From Pelosinus sp. (GTDB lineage Bacteria > Bacillota > Negativicutes > DSM-13327): a stretch of DNA of 64,000 bases. The stretch's first letter is position 1, and each line of letters starts with the position of its first letter. Position numbers and translations under genes: made by a program. This document shows positions 41,740-50,790 of the stretch, piece after piece. The stretch covers positions 1 to 64,000 of the forward strand of contig JARBUM010000007.1 of the NCBI GenBank assembly GCA_029239675.1. Reading direction: 5' to 3'. Under the pieces are notes generated by a model. The model was not told where the DNA came from. It saw nothing but the letters and a program-made list of their open reading frames with translations, and did no database searches.

Positions 41740-44538
41740 ATGACACATAGTAAGTTGAAAGGCGAAAGTATAAATCCATTCGATAATGTATTTTACAAAA
41801 CGATTATGGAACAAGCGCCCGATATTATTTTGGTAATCCACCCGGATGGCCGGATCTGGGATGCAAATGAAGCCGCATCATTGGGGTACGGTTATTCTGC
41901 TGAGGAGTTGCGCACCCTTCGAATTCAAGACCTCCACGGAATAGATACAGGGGAAGCAGTGAAAAATCAATGGTATAAAGCCAATCAAAGTCCTCTTGTT
42001 TATCGCACAAATCATTTACGTAAAGACGGTGAGGGATTTCCTGTCGAAATGAGATGTCAACATATCTTATTTCAGGATAAGGATGTATTTATCATCATTG
42101 TAAGAAATATGACTGAAGTAAAAGAATTAGAAAATGCTATTCAAGTATGCAATCATGAGCGAGATCAATTGGCTGATGATTGGACGAATTTATTTCAAAA
42201 AGCACCTGGTGGGTACCATTCGCTGCATTCGGATGGAAATTTTATTTATATAAATGAGACCGAATTGATGTGGCTTGGTTATAGGAGAGAAGAAGTTGTT
42301 GGCATACTGCGCTTTGAAGACCTATTGACAGAAAAGAGCCGTGGGGTTTACCAAGACTATTATACTGAGCTGATGAGAGCAGGACAGGTTGTTGAGACCG
42401 ATTTAGAGATGGTTCGTAAAGATGGTTCAGTTTTTCCCGTATTAGTAAGTACAGTAGCGATTAAGGATGAAAATGGTATTTATAGTAAGAGTTTGTCAAC
42501 TTGTATGGATATCACAGAGCGTAAGTTATGGGAAGAGGGAATTATTGCTAGTGAAAACCAGTATCGGGCTCTTGCGGAGAATTCCAATGATCTTATTGCC
42601 CGCTTCGATGGGGAATGCCGCTATTTATATGTAAATCCAGCTATTGGTCCAATAGCTGGGATTGCCCAGGAAGCATTTATTGGCAAGACAAATGAAGAAC
42701 TAAAACTGCCTCGTGCTTTCTGTATTATTATTAGGCAAGGAATCAAAGGGGTATTCAATAAAGGGCAATCCATCCAGCGGGAACTTGAGCATTTTATAGC
42801 TGGAAAAAGAATGATGTTTCATTTGCAACTCGTCCCAGAGTTTCATACTGATGGTAGTATCGCTTCCGTACTATGTGTTGGACGCGATATTACTAAATTT
42901 CGAGAGTTGCAGGATGAGATGTTCCGCAACGAATTGAAGTATGCCAATTTATTCGAGTATATGAGTGAGGGATTCAATTACGAAAGGATTGTAACAGGGG
43001 ATGATGGCAATATTGTGGATTCTATCATCCTAGAAGCTAATGCTGCATATTGCCGTATGGCGAACCGGTCTGTTAGTGATATTATCGGCAAAAAATCAAG
43101 TGAGGTCACATTGAAGATTATTTTGCCTACTCTAAACTGGACCCGATTATGCCAGAAGGTAATAAATCAAGGACCTACTACCATTGAATGCTTCTCTTTA
43201 CCATTAAGAAAATGGTTCTCTGTTATCGCTTATAGTCCAATTCAAGATCATTTGGCGATTCTCTACATCGATATTACAAAAAGAATAGAGGCAGAGAAGA
43301 AGCTACAGGAAAGTGATCAGCGCTATAAAGAACTTGTCCAGGACGCGAAGGTAATTATTGCAAGTATTAATTATTCTGGTGAGATTGTTTTTATGAATGA
43401 ATGGGGATTGTCTTTCTTTGGTTTCCGCAGTGAAGAACTAATCGGGAAGTCTGTGTTTGGGACGATAACACCAGTCTATGATTCAATGGGACAAGATCTT
43501 CGAGAAATATTTGAGAATTTAAAGGCAAATAACGGATTGTTCCAGCGCCACTTGAGTGAGAATATGACTTCTTCAGGTAAGAAAGTATGGATTGACTGGA
43601 CTAATCGTGTTGTGATTGATTCTATCACAGGCGAATTTCAGCTGTCTGTCATCGGGTTTGACGTTACCGCTGCGAAAAAGGCTGACCAAGAGCACTTGTA
43701 TGGCTATGAGCGGCGCAGGCGTAGGGAATTATTAAATGATGTTATCAATCGACGGATTTCTCAGGAAGAATTGGCGACAGGAGCTGCTCAATTAGAGATA
43801 AAGATTAAACCTCCTTTTGTGATTCTTTTACTGGCTATGCCTTGGCAGGATTTATCCCCAGATGCATCTATAGAAGAAAATGAGAATCGGCAGTATTCTA
43901 TTGAAATAATGATTGATAACATTCAGCGTCAAGGAAAAGGAGTTACTTGGCAGACGCAAGAGGGCATTGCCATCTTACATCCCCTGCCAGGAACAGGAGC
44001 GAATGTATCACTTAATCAGGCTAAAATTATAGCAGAGGAAATCATAGGAAAAATCTCTCGTTTTTGGCAAGGAGTGAATATTCGTGGTGGAATCTCTCAT
44101 TCTTCTGAAGGGACACAGTTGATTGCGGATGTCTATGATCAGGCCCGCCTGTCTTTTCTTTGCAGTCCAGTGCTTTATCCAGAGAACCTACTACATTATT
44201 GGGAGGAACTAGGTTGCTATCAATTTATCTTTAATGACTGCACTTCCCAGCAGGCACAGCAATTTATTGATTATCATTTGGGGATGCTGTTGCATCCAGA
44301 TGGAAAGAGTGATCAGAGTGAATTACTTGCCACATTAAAGGAAATTATTACAGGGGCCTCAGCTCAAGTAATCGGTAAACGGCTCTTTGTGCATCCCCAG
44401 ACCGTTGTTTTTCGTAAAAGAAACTTAGAAAAAATAATGGGTGTTGATTTGGATTCATTAAAAGTGCGTATGGACTTATCTGTGGCGTTAAAACTTTTAT
44501 CATTACTGGAGAAAACTTTTTCTGATATTAAATCCTGA
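41740..44538 (+). CDS. Multi-PAS PucR/CdaR-type transcription regulator
   Basis: This 932-residue cytoplasmic protein has five PAS-like domains in tandem (near residues 20-130, 145-270, 275-395, 400-520 and 525-650). A middle domain of the type found in CdaR/PucR proteins follows. The C-terminal PucR helix-turn-helix is VIGKRLFVHPQTVVFRKRNLE. No kinase, GGDEF or EAL domain is visible. Each PAS domain could bind a different cofactor or ligand. The ATG at 41740 follows AGAGGAGG. Most PucR proteins act locally, but no obvious target operon adjoins it. Confidence 0.85.
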   Translation: MTHSKLKGESINPFDNVFYKTIMEQAPDIILVIHPDGRIWDANEAASLGYGYSAEELRTLRIQDLHGIDTGEAVKNQWYKANQSPLVYRTNHLRKDGEGFPVEMRCQHILFQDKDVFIIIVRNMTEVKELENAIQVCNHERDQLADDWTNLFQKAPGGYHSLHSDGNFIYINETELMWLGYRREEVVGILRFEDLLTEKSRGVYQDYYTELMRAGQVVETDLEMVRKDGSVFPVLVSTVAIKDENGIYSKSLSTCMDITERKLWEEGIIASENQYRALAENSNDLIARFDGECRYLYVNPAIGPIAGIAQEAFIGKTNEELKLPRAFCIIIRQGIKGVFNKGQSIQRELEHFIAGKRMMFHLQLVPEFHTDGSIASVLCVGRDITKFRELQDEMFRNELKYANLFEYMSEGFNYERIVTGDDGNIVDSIILEANAAYCRMANRSVSDIIGKKSSEVTLKIILPTLNWTRLCQKVINQGPTTIECFSLPLRKWFSVIAYSPIQDHLAILYIDITKRIEAEKKLQESDQRYKELVQDAKVIIASINYSGEIVFMNEWGLSFFGFRSEELIGKSVFGTITPVYDSMGQDLREIFENLKANNGLFQRHLSENMTSSGKKVWIDWTNRVVIDSITGEFQLSVIGFDVTAAKKADQEHLYGYERRRRRELLNDVINRRISQEELATGAAQLEIKIKPPFVILLLAMPWQDLSPDASIEENENRQYSIEIMIDNIQRQGKGVTWQTQEGIAILHPLPGTGANVSLNQAKIIAEEIIGKISRFWQGVNIRGGISHSSEGTQLIADVYDQARLSFLCSPVLYPENLLHYWEELGCYQFIFNDCTSQQAQQFIDYHLGMLLHPDGKSDQSELLATLKEIITGASAQVIGKRLFVHPQTVVFRKRNLEKIMGVDLDSLKVRMDLSVALKLLSLLEKTFSDIKS

Positions 44539-44715
44539 GAATAATGCAATTATGATCTATAATTTCTAATGAAAAGGAATAACGAATTATCAAATATGTA
44601 TAAAACTACCTATGTTTTTGTGATGAACCTTGTTACTTATAGCGAAGGAAAAATAAAGCTATTTAGTGAATGTGTAGGTATAAACCTCAAATAAGTAACC
44701 AAGGGAGGAATCAAA

Positions 44716-44916
44716 ATGAACCAGGATATTTTAAAGGGCAAGTGGAAAGGGATAAAAGGGAGCCTTAAAGAACAGTGGGGCAAGCTTACAGATGATGATC
44801 TCACTATGCTAGAAGGGAAATCAGAAAAGTTGGTTGGGATTCTTCAAGAACGATATGGTTATACGAAAGATAAGGCAGAAGAAGAATATAAAAAATTTGT
44901 AGGCCGTTTTAAGTGA
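44716..44916 (+). CDS. CsbD-family stress protein
   Basis: This 66-residue protein is typical CsbD: MNQDILKGKWKGIKGSLKEQ, then WGKLTDDDLTMLEGKSEKL. These small soluble helical proteins are induced by general stress in many bacteria, with no known activity. GGGAGG lies 7 bases before the ATG. A terminator with a GACTAAG-like stem follows. It opens a run of small envelope and stress genes. Confidence 0.93.
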   Translation: MNQDILKGKWKGIKGSLKEQWGKLTDDDLTMLEGKSEKLVGILQERYGYTKDKAEEEYKKFVGRFK

Positions 44917-44923
44917 AATAGAG

Positions 44924-44959
44924 ATACGACTGAGTAGAGATGCTTAGTCGTATTTTTTT
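44924..44959 (+). terminator. Intrinsic terminator after csbD-like gene
   Basis: ATACGACTGAG pairs with CTTAGTCGTAT and is followed by seven T. The CGACT-AG / CTTAGTCG stem resembles the terminator at 45428. Confidence 0.9.
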
Positions 44960-45095
44960 ATACAAGCTTAATAAAATATAGTTCTTTTTTATGAGAATTC
45001 TTATTGTCGTTATCGCAGGGGAAAAAGAAGAAAAGATGTAATTATTTATCATATCTAGTAATAATTGATGAAACAATGGATGGGAGGAAAAAAAT

Positions 45096-45422
45096 ATGTC
45101 TATATTGGATTTATTGCAAAGAGGTAAAAAGAATCGTGAAAAAGAATTGCGCCAAAAGGTAGCAATTGGTGCTACTGTAGGGATGACATTAGGAGCCGTT
45201 GCCGGAGTACTATTAGCCCCTAAGGCTGGCAAAGAGACTCGTGCAGATCTCGCCAAAAATGCCCAAGAATTGTCGGATAAGGTCAAAGTAATATCGGGTA
45301 AGACTCAGGAAATAATTGAAGAGACAAAAGAAAGAATTAATGAAAAAACACAAGATATCATGAGTGGAGTAAAAGATAAAATTGCTGATATAAAGAAGGA
45401 AGCAAATGAAGATAATCAATAA
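45096..45422 (+). CDS. YtxH-domain protein
   Basis: This 108-residue protein has a hydrophobic glycine-rich segment (about 24-45, ending GVLLAPKAGKETR), the YtxH signature. A long charged helical tail follows (KTQEIIEETKERINEKTQD). It is probably membrane-attached through the glycine-rich part, with the helix in the cytoplasm. YtxH proteins are general stress proteins in Bacillus. GGGAGG precedes the ATG. Confidence 0.9.
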   Translation: MSILDLLQRGKKNREKELRQKVAIGATVGMTLGAVAGVLLAPKAGKETRADLAKNAQELSDKVKVISGKTQEIIEETKERINEKTQDIMSGVKDKIADIKKEANEDNQ

Positions 45423-45427
45423 GCAAA

Positions 45428-45462
45428 AACGCGACTAAGCAGAGGATGCTTAGTCGTGTTTT
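45428..45462 (+). terminator. Intrinsic terminator
   Basis: AACGCGACTAAGCA and TGCTTAGTCGTGTT form a 14-bp stem followed by TTCC. Confidence 0.8.
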
Positions 45463-45843
45463 CCTATTAGGGCTGTTTGTGAAGTATCTGTGTAAGGTGT
45501 TATTATAGTGTCTTCAAGGCATTTAGCATGTTAATTAGAAGAGCCCAAAGGATTACTTATGCAATCTTGATAAAATTTTTCTCATTTCCATAAAAAAGCT
45601 TATTATAATTATGGAAGGAAAAAAAGAGTGATTAACTGAAATAATACAACATAAGTCATTGATCGACAAATTGTATCGGAAATAGATTAGGTACGGTAGA
45701 AATAACATGAAAGCTAGCAGGGGGAAGTACCTATTAGAATGAAATAGCAGCAATTGAGAGATGTAGTTTATTGCTACCACTAGATCTGGCAATTAATAGT
45801 GAGAACTAAGATTGAACCATAACGCTAAGGGAGGGTGGACAAG
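45463..45843. other. Gap of about 380 bases
   Basis: This AT-rich stretch holds no recognisable gene, hairpin or repeat. It presumably contains the promoter for the small-gene run starting at 45844; TTGATC (near 45659) is a weak -35 candidate only. Confidence 0.4.
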
Positions 45844-45921
45844 GTGAGTTTGGTGGTAGTAGCAGTCTTGTTGGTTGCTATATTTTGGGGGATGGGGCAA
45901 TTAACGAAAAAGAATTGGTAA
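45844..45921 (+). CDS. Micro membrane protein, 25 residues
   Basis: A GTG with GGAGGG 9 bases upstream opens a frame encoding MSLVVVAVLLVAIFWGMGQL and then TKKNW. The product is one membrane helix with a basic end. It lies 33 bases before the next gene. No homologue is known to me; the form resembles small membrane modulators. Confidence 0.55.
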   Translation: MSLVVVAVLLVAIFWGMGQLTKKNW

Positions 45922-45954
45922 CTTATCCGTTCAAAAAAATGAGGGGGGAATGTT

Positions 45955-46251
45955 ATGGAGAGTGAAAATGATAGATGGGATTGGATAGATTCTCATTTAA
46001 CAAAATATAATGAAATCCTTCAGGAAATGAAAGGCAGGGCTTTTATTATTCCCGCAGACTTAAAGCTGGATTATCTTAGGCAAGTCCAACAACTTGAGCA
46101 ACAACAAAATACATTTAATGCTAAGTACAGAAAACTTCAGGAGGCTAGCGGTGATGAGCGGGACAAGATGCAAGAACCACTAGATAAATTTAGGAAAGAA
46201 TTAGAGAAATCTTTTGATCATGTGATAAAAAAATATAGTAAAATATTTTGA
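45955..46251 (+). CDS. Small coiled-coil protein, unknown
   Basis: This 98-residue soluble protein is highly charged and helical. Its middle (QVQQLEQQQNTFNAKYRKLQ) and end (KFRKELEKSFDHVIKKYSKI) look like coiled coil. It has no signal or membrane segment. AGGGGGGAA precedes the ATG. It overlaps or abuts the DUF948-like gene and is likely co-translated with it. No family name can be given. Confidence 0.75.
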   Translation: MESENDRWDWIDSHLTKYNEILQEMKGRAFIIPADLKLDYLRQVQQLEQQQNTFNAKYRKLQEASGDERDKMQEPLDKFRKELEKSFDHVIKKYSKIF

Positions 46252-46265
46252 AAGTAGGGGAAAGC

Positions 46266-46598
46266 ATGTATATATCAATATATGATTTAGGTATATTAAT
46301 TATTTTTTTGATTGTGGTTATTATAGGTATTTATCTGATTAGTGTCATACGAAAAGTAATGTTTATTCTTGATGATGTCAAACGGGTTCTTGATACCAAT
46401 GAGACTAGTATAAGAGAAACAATATCATTATTGCCTGCAGTGCTCAGCAATGTGAATCAGATAACAGCAAGTATTAAGGAAACAGCTAGTCAGGCAAATG
46501 ATGTTATCTATGATGTGCGGGTTGAGTGGGAAACGTTGCTAATTTATGCAAAGGCAGTGGGACAGATTATTAAAGCCCTTTTCTCTAAAGGTAAATAA
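46266..46598 (+). CDS. DUF948-like membrane-anchored protein
   Basis: This 110-residue protein has one N-terminal membrane helix (LGILIIFLIVVIIGIYLISV). A helical domain of about 75 residues follows (RVLDTNETSIRETISLLPAV), resembling DUF948 general-stress proteins. The ATG at 46266 has TAGGGGAA 3 to 10 bases upstream; a TTG at 46248 overlapping the previous gene is less likely. DUF948 and YtxH genes often occur together, as here. Confidence 0.8.
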   Translation: MYISIYDLGILIIFLIVVIIGIYLISVIRKVMFILDDVKRVLDTNETSIRETISLLPAVLSNVNQITASIKETASQANDVIYDVRVEWETLLIYAKAVGQIIKALFSKGK

Positions 46599-46693
46599 AA
46601 ACAAGTATATATATTTAGGGAATTACATAGATGTAACTTAGAAGAGCATTAAATTTGTTAAAAAAATTATTAGAGAAATAAGGAGGTTGAAGA

Positions 46694-47263
46694 GTGATGA
46701 AAAAATTTATAAAAATAGTCACGACCCTAATGATTATTTTGGGTTTGACTATTTCAGTAGTAAGCGCGGCAAGTGTGGAAGAAAAACGTCAATCCATACG
46801 AAATTCAGCGAACGAAACGCTGAACAAACTCTATGCGATTCACCCGAGTGCTAGACAATCCGTTGATAATGCTGCAGGATATGCTGTATTTAGTATTACG
46901 GATGTTAAAATTGTTTTCTTGGGAGGTGGGGGCGGCAAAGGGGTAGCTGTTAATAATAGCACCAAGGAAGAAACATTTATGAGAACAGGTGATGTACAGG
47001 TTGGATTTGGTCTTGGCATAAAAAAATTTGACGTGGTTTTAGGATTTCAAACACAAGAAGCCTTTATGGATTTTATCAATGATAGATGGGTAGTCGGTGG
47101 ACAGGCTACCGTGGCTGCGACAGATAGTGTAAATGGAGGTTCCTTGGAAGGTGCTGTGTCGGCAGGTAAGGACACTTGGATGTATCAATTAACAGATAAG
47201 GGATTGGAAGCCAGTTTGACTATCAGAGGAATCCGATATTTTAGAGATAAAGATCTGAATTAA
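46694..47263 (+). CDS. SYLF (YSC84) domain exported protein
   Basis: This 189-residue protein has a signal peptide (MMKKFIKIVTTLMI, then SVVSAASVEE) and a SYLF/YSC84 lipid-binding domain. Motifs are AAGYAVFSITDVKIVFLGGG, GVGFGLGIKKFDVVLGF-like glycine-rich strands and a final LEASLTIRGIRYF. SYLF domains bind phosphoinositides in eukaryotes; bacterial members are exported and of unknown role. AAGGAGGT precedes GTG 46694 and ATG 46697, either of which could start it. Confidence 0.88.
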   Translation: MMKKFIKIVTTLMIILGLTISVVSAASVEEKRQSIRNSANETLNKLYAIHPSARQSVDNAAGYAVFSITDVKIVFLGGGGGKGVAVNNSTKEETFMRTGDVQVGFGLGIKKFDVVLGFQTQEAFMDFINDRWVVGGQATVAATDSVNGGSLEGAVSAGKDTWMYQLTDKGLEASLTIRGIRYFRDKDLN

Positions 47264-47325
47264 GAAATTTGAATTTTACTAGTGAAGTTGGTGTTAGGTG
47301 AAATTCCAAAGAGGGGGTTGTAAAA

Positions 47326-47391
47326 ATGATCTATACAATTATAGCTGTTATTTTAGCAGTGATCATTATGAAATATTTTGGAATTCTATAG
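47326..47391 (+). CDS. Micro membrane protein, 21 residues
   Basis: An ATG with GAGGGGG 8 bases upstream encodes MIYTIIAVILAVIIMKYFGI plus Leu, a single membrane helix. It sits between the SYLF and LRAT genes. The strong ribosome site and all-hydrophobic sequence argue for a real product; no homologue is known to me. Confidence 0.55.
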   Translation: MIYTIIAVILAVIIMKYFGIL

Positions 47392-47436
47392 CGGTCCGAA
47401 TGTCGAAAAAATTATAAAGAGAGTATAGGTGATAAT

Positions 47437-47895
47437 ATGGAGATAATTACAAATGAATTTAAAAAAGGTGATGTGTTATACGTGTCAGTTATAAGACCTG
47501 CAGGTTTTGGACCGTTGCATTATGGTGTGTATGATGGTTATGGCGGAGTATTTCACTTTAACGGTATAACACCAGATACAGCGTTTATACACTATTCACT
47601 GCTTAAGGACTTTGCAAATGGTGGAACTGTAAAAATAGACCCATGCGTGAAGAGTTTTTCGCCTGATGAGATTGTGGAACGGGCTAGTGGTACATTAGGA
47701 GATAATTTTGGTGGCTTCAATTTACTCACAAATAATTGTGAGCATTTTGCAAAATGGTGTGCCATGGGTGTACGGCAATCAACACAAATCATAGAACAAA
47801 AAAAGAACATTGTAAATATCGGTGACAGACTAACACGGCTATCGAATAAAGTCAGTCAATCAATTAAGAATGGGATGAGAATCTTTGGTAACTAA
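47437..47895 (+). CDS. LRAT/NC-domain cysteine acyltransferase-like protein
   Basis: This 152-residue protein has an LRAT-type (NlpC/P60 superfamily) domain. The His is in LHYGVYDGYGGVFHF and the nucleophile in TNNCEHFAKWCAMG, the NCEHF motif of lecithin retinol acyltransferase relatives. Such enzymes move acyl groups on lipids or act as thiol hydrolases; bacterial members are uncharacterised. There is no signal peptide. The C-terminal 35 residues are basic and helical. It may act on membrane lipids together with the SYLF protein two genes upstream. Confidence 0.88.
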   Translation: MEIITNEFKKGDVLYVSVIRPAGFGPLHYGVYDGYGGVFHFNGITPDTAFIHYSLLKDFANGGTVKIDPCVKSFSPDEIVERASGTLGDNFGGFNLLTNNCEHFAKWCAMGVRQSTQIIEQKKNIVNIGDRLTRLSNKVSQSIKNGMRIFGN

Positions 47896-47949
47896 TAAAA
47901 AAGAATGTGATAGAGGAATTCTAAACAAGAGAAATCAGAAACCAACTAT

Positions 47950-47996
47950 AAATCGTCTTTTAAGAATGTGAATTTGGCACTCTTGAAAGACGATTT
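47950..47996 (+). terminator. Intrinsic terminator after LRAT-like gene
   Basis: AAATCGTCTTTTAAGA pairs with TCTTGAAAGACGATTT with one mismatch. The remainder of the gap to 48195 has only a short AGATTGGCCAATCT palindrome near 48130. Confidence 0.8.
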
Positions 47997-48195
47997 GTAT
48001 TATCATAATGTAAAGTAGAATGATTTTCTAGAATAAAGATGGATTTTGTTGATTTATAGCAAATCTATACCTTTTGGTAGAGGTATAGACTGTTCAAATA
48101 CTTTATTCTATAGCTAGGGCTAACCAGATTGGCCAATCTAGCAAGAAAAGATACTTGTTGTACTAGAGACATGGTAATATTGGAGGAATTCATTC

Positions 48196-49281
48196 ATGAA
48201 AAAGGTGGCGTATGCTGATCTTCAGCCTGGTATGATTATTGCGGAAGCGATTAATTCACTCAATGGAAAACAAATTTTATTTCCTAAAGGGATAACATTG
48301 ACGAATAAAGCAATTCATAATATAAAAAATTGGGATATTCCTTATGTAATGGTGATGGAAGATGCCTCCTCACCTATGGAGATGTCAAAGGAGGAGTCGG
48401 AAGATCTATCCTTATCTCCCGCTCTATTGCCCACAATGTTATTGGAAAAATCGCTTAACTTTAGCAATACGCTACAGGATTCTATTGGTAAAGTAAACGA
48501 TTTATTTGACAATACCAGAAGAAGTAAAAGTGTTGATATAAGAGAATTTAACAAAGTAGCTCTTCAAATTTTTGAACATTCGATTTATCCATCAGAAGCT
48601 GTCCACCGCCTGTTATTTAGTTTACCCAATGATAATTCTTTAGCGTATCATTCTGTCATGGTGGCGTCTTTATCAGGTATGCTCGCTCAGTGGATGAATT
48701 GGAGTGCAAAAGATATAAAGGAAATCATTCTTGCTGGGTTATTGCATGATGTGGGGAAAACTCAACTCCCCATAGAAGTAATCGAAGATACAGATTCTGC
48801 TTTCATGAACCCTGAAAGTATTAAAACACATATACTTTTAGCTTTCAAATTATTAAAGGGTACTAAAGCCCTTTCTCCTAATGTTCTAGCAGCAATCGTA
48901 CAGCATCATGAATACATGGATGGCAGTGGGTATCCTCAACAATTATCTGGAGATAGGATACACATCTTTGCCCGAGTGGTCAGCGTAGTTAATTATTTAA
49001 GCACAATGATAGCAGCATCTAAGAATATAAATCCATTTATGCTATTACAATCCATAAAGACAGAGATGTTTATAAAGTTAGACCCAGAGGTATGTGATGT
49101 CTTTACTCGCCGTATTACTGATTATCTCTGTAGCAGTATAGTAAACCTTAAAGATGGGCGCCAAGCAAAGGTGGTATTTTTACCTAACGTGAATCCCATA
49201 TTTCCAGTCCTGCAAGTAGATGATGAGTTTATTGATATAACAAGAAATAAAGAGGTCAAGATTGTTGGGCTACTTATGTAA
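48196..49281 (+). CDS. HD-GYP c-di-GMP phosphodiesterase
   Basis: This 361-residue cytoplasmic protein has an N-terminal segment of about 130 residues and an HD-GYP domain (about 150-310). The motifs are intact: LLHDVGKTQLP, and QHHEYMDGSGYP with the full HHE and GYP. It should therefore hydrolyse c-di-GMP, unlike the HQE variant in the protein at 6761. TGGAGG precedes the ATG. It is convergent with a GGDEF gene across a bidirectional terminator. Confidence 0.9.
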   Translation: MKKVAYADLQPGMIIAEAINSLNGKQILFPKGITLTNKAIHNIKNWDIPYVMVMEDASSPMEMSKEESEDLSLSPALLPTMLLEKSLNFSNTLQDSIGKVNDLFDNTRRSKSVDIREFNKVALQIFEHSIYPSEAVHRLLFSLPNDNSLAYHSVMVASLSGMLAQWMNWSAKDIKEIILAGLLHDVGKTQLPIEVIEDTDSAFMNPESIKTHILLAFKLLKGTKALSPNVLAAIVQHHEYMDGSGYPQQLSGDRIHIFARVVSVVNYLSTMIAASKNINPFMLLQSIKTEMFIKLDPEVCDVFTRRITDYLCSSIVNLKDGRQAKVVFLPNVNPIFPVLQVDDEFIDITRNKEVKIVGLLM

Positions 49282-49296
49282 GGGATGCCTAATAAA

Positions 49297-49340
49297 GAAC
49301 CTCCGATTGTAGAAATTAATTTTACAATCGGAGGTCTTAT
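49297..49340. terminator. Bidirectional terminator
   Basis: ACCTCCGATTGTA and TACAATCGGAGGT form a long stem between convergent genes, with A-rich and T-rich flanks on both sides. Confidence 0.88.
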
Positions 49341-49342
49341 TT

Positions 49343-50611
49343 TTAACTACTTACGCAATTTCTACCATTTTCCTTCGCTCGATAAAGGGCTTTATCTGCT
49401 AATTTGATTACTTCGTCAGGACTTATTAATTTTTGATTAGAATCAGCTACGCCAATACTGACCGTAATGCTTAATTTCCGATTCGCATTTTTAGGGATTT
49501 TGCTCCCTTCACGCAGCGTAAATTTACATTTTGCAACTTCTTCCCGCAGTTCCTCCAAATAAGGAGTTGCTTCAGCGAGGCTCTTCCCAGGGAATAAAAG
49601 TGTAAATTCTTCGCCACCATAGCGAAAAGACTTTCCACCTTTAAAGTTTTTCATCACCTTACCAATCAATCGCAGAACATCATCACCAGCATCATGCCCA
49701 TAGGTATCATTAAACTTTTTGAAGAAATCTACATCCACCATGGCAATTGTATAGATACTGTCAAGCTTCATCATATCTTCGTTAAGGGAACGGCGTGAGG
49801 GGAGACCAGTGAGTTCGTCCAGATACGCCTTAAAATAATAATCTTGAATCACAGATAAGATGATGATTAGTCCTGCTGTAGCATAAAAGAAGGGGATTGC
49901 AATCTCAATCGTATTAAAATGATGGGCAACAGCTATAGCTACTAATGCGCCAAATATAGTTGTTTTAAAATGAGCATTGTTCCGTCTTCGTTTTGTGAGT
50001 AATATAATGCCAGTGAGCAGAAAAGCAACAAGTGCTACATCGGGAATAGGAGTTGAGGGCATAAAAGTAAAAAAGAAAAGTTTTTTACTGATTTCGCTGA
50101 AAAGTTCCTTGTCTCCAGATAACACTAAGCCCATCACAAAGACCACTTGGAGAAAAATGAATAGAAAGCATCGTTGTCCCCACTTTGAAAGGATACCCCG
50201 CTCTGACCAAGAGGAAAAAAAGAGGAGATTTAAAGGAAGCAGCAAACTAATTATCAGATAAATACCATGCCAGGCATAGATTTTATCAAGATGTGCGGGA
50301 ATCGTGACAACCATTCCTATTTGACTTAGAAAAAGAGTTAATAAAATAAAAAAACCACGACTACGGTTGAAGCAGGAGGTAATAGCGATTCCAAAAAGAA
50401 GTATCATATAGGAGATGGTTGGTATGGCAGAAGTGAAGGAAGCAGGTAGAGCTTCCAAATAGAAAAATGTAATTCCTGCAATCAGTATAATTCCTAATGG
50501 CGTGGTGCGAATTGCAGACATTACCCCTCCGGAAACAGCTTTGCCATCGATTTTAGGCACAGCTTTATGAGCGGTAGGCTTATTGCCCTTTTTTTTGTAG
50601 GCTCTTGGCAT
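49343..50611 (-). CDS. Membrane GGDEF protein
   Basis: This 422-residue protein has a basic N-terminus (MPRAYKKKGNKP), about eight membrane segments (residues 40-245) and a C-terminal GGDEF domain with DVDFFKKFNDTYGHDAGDD and RYGGEEF (GGEEF variant, still active in the family). No RxxD site is seen before GGEEF. The ATG at 50611 follows CAGGAGG. It faces an HD-GYP gene, so a synthase and a hydrolase lie side by side. The membrane part may sense a ligand. Confidence 0.88.
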   Translation of the reverse strand: MPRAYKKKGNKPTAHKAVPKIDGKAVSGGVMSAIRTTPLGIILIAGITFFYLEALPASFTSAIPTISYMILLFGIAITSCFNRSRGFFILLTLFLSQIGMVVTIPAHLDKIYAWHGIYLIISLLLPLNLLFFSSWSERGILSKWGQRCFLFIFLQVVFVMGLVLSGDKELFSEISKKLFFFTFMPSTPIPDVALVAFLLTGIILLTKRRRNNAHFKTTIFGALVAIAVAHHFNTIEIAIPFFYATAGLIIILSVIQDYYFKAYLDELTGLPSRRSLNEDMMKLDSIYTIAMVDVDFFKKFNDTYGHDAGDDVLRLIGKVMKNFKGGKSFRYGGEEFTLLFPGKSLAEATPYLEELREEVAKCKFTLREGSKIPKNANRKLSITVSIGVADSNQKLISPDEVIKLADKALYRAKENGRNCVSS

Positions 50612-50790
50612 TGGTTTCCTCCTGTAGATAAACAATATTTGGGGAAAAAATTGTAAAAAATAGTATAATTATGACTTAATATAGTTCGATAATCATAAGA
50701 AATGTTCCTTCTATCAAAAGGTAGAGATTCTTTTTTTTGAGGAATCTATATATAAAGTATAATAAGGGAATGAGATCTAAGGGGTGAATC

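Noticed and set aside
45213-45792. Minus-strand hydrophobic frames around 45.2-45.8 kb
   Set aside because: They are antisense to the YtxH-like gene or in AT-rich gap DNA, lack ribosome sites and look like composition artefacts.
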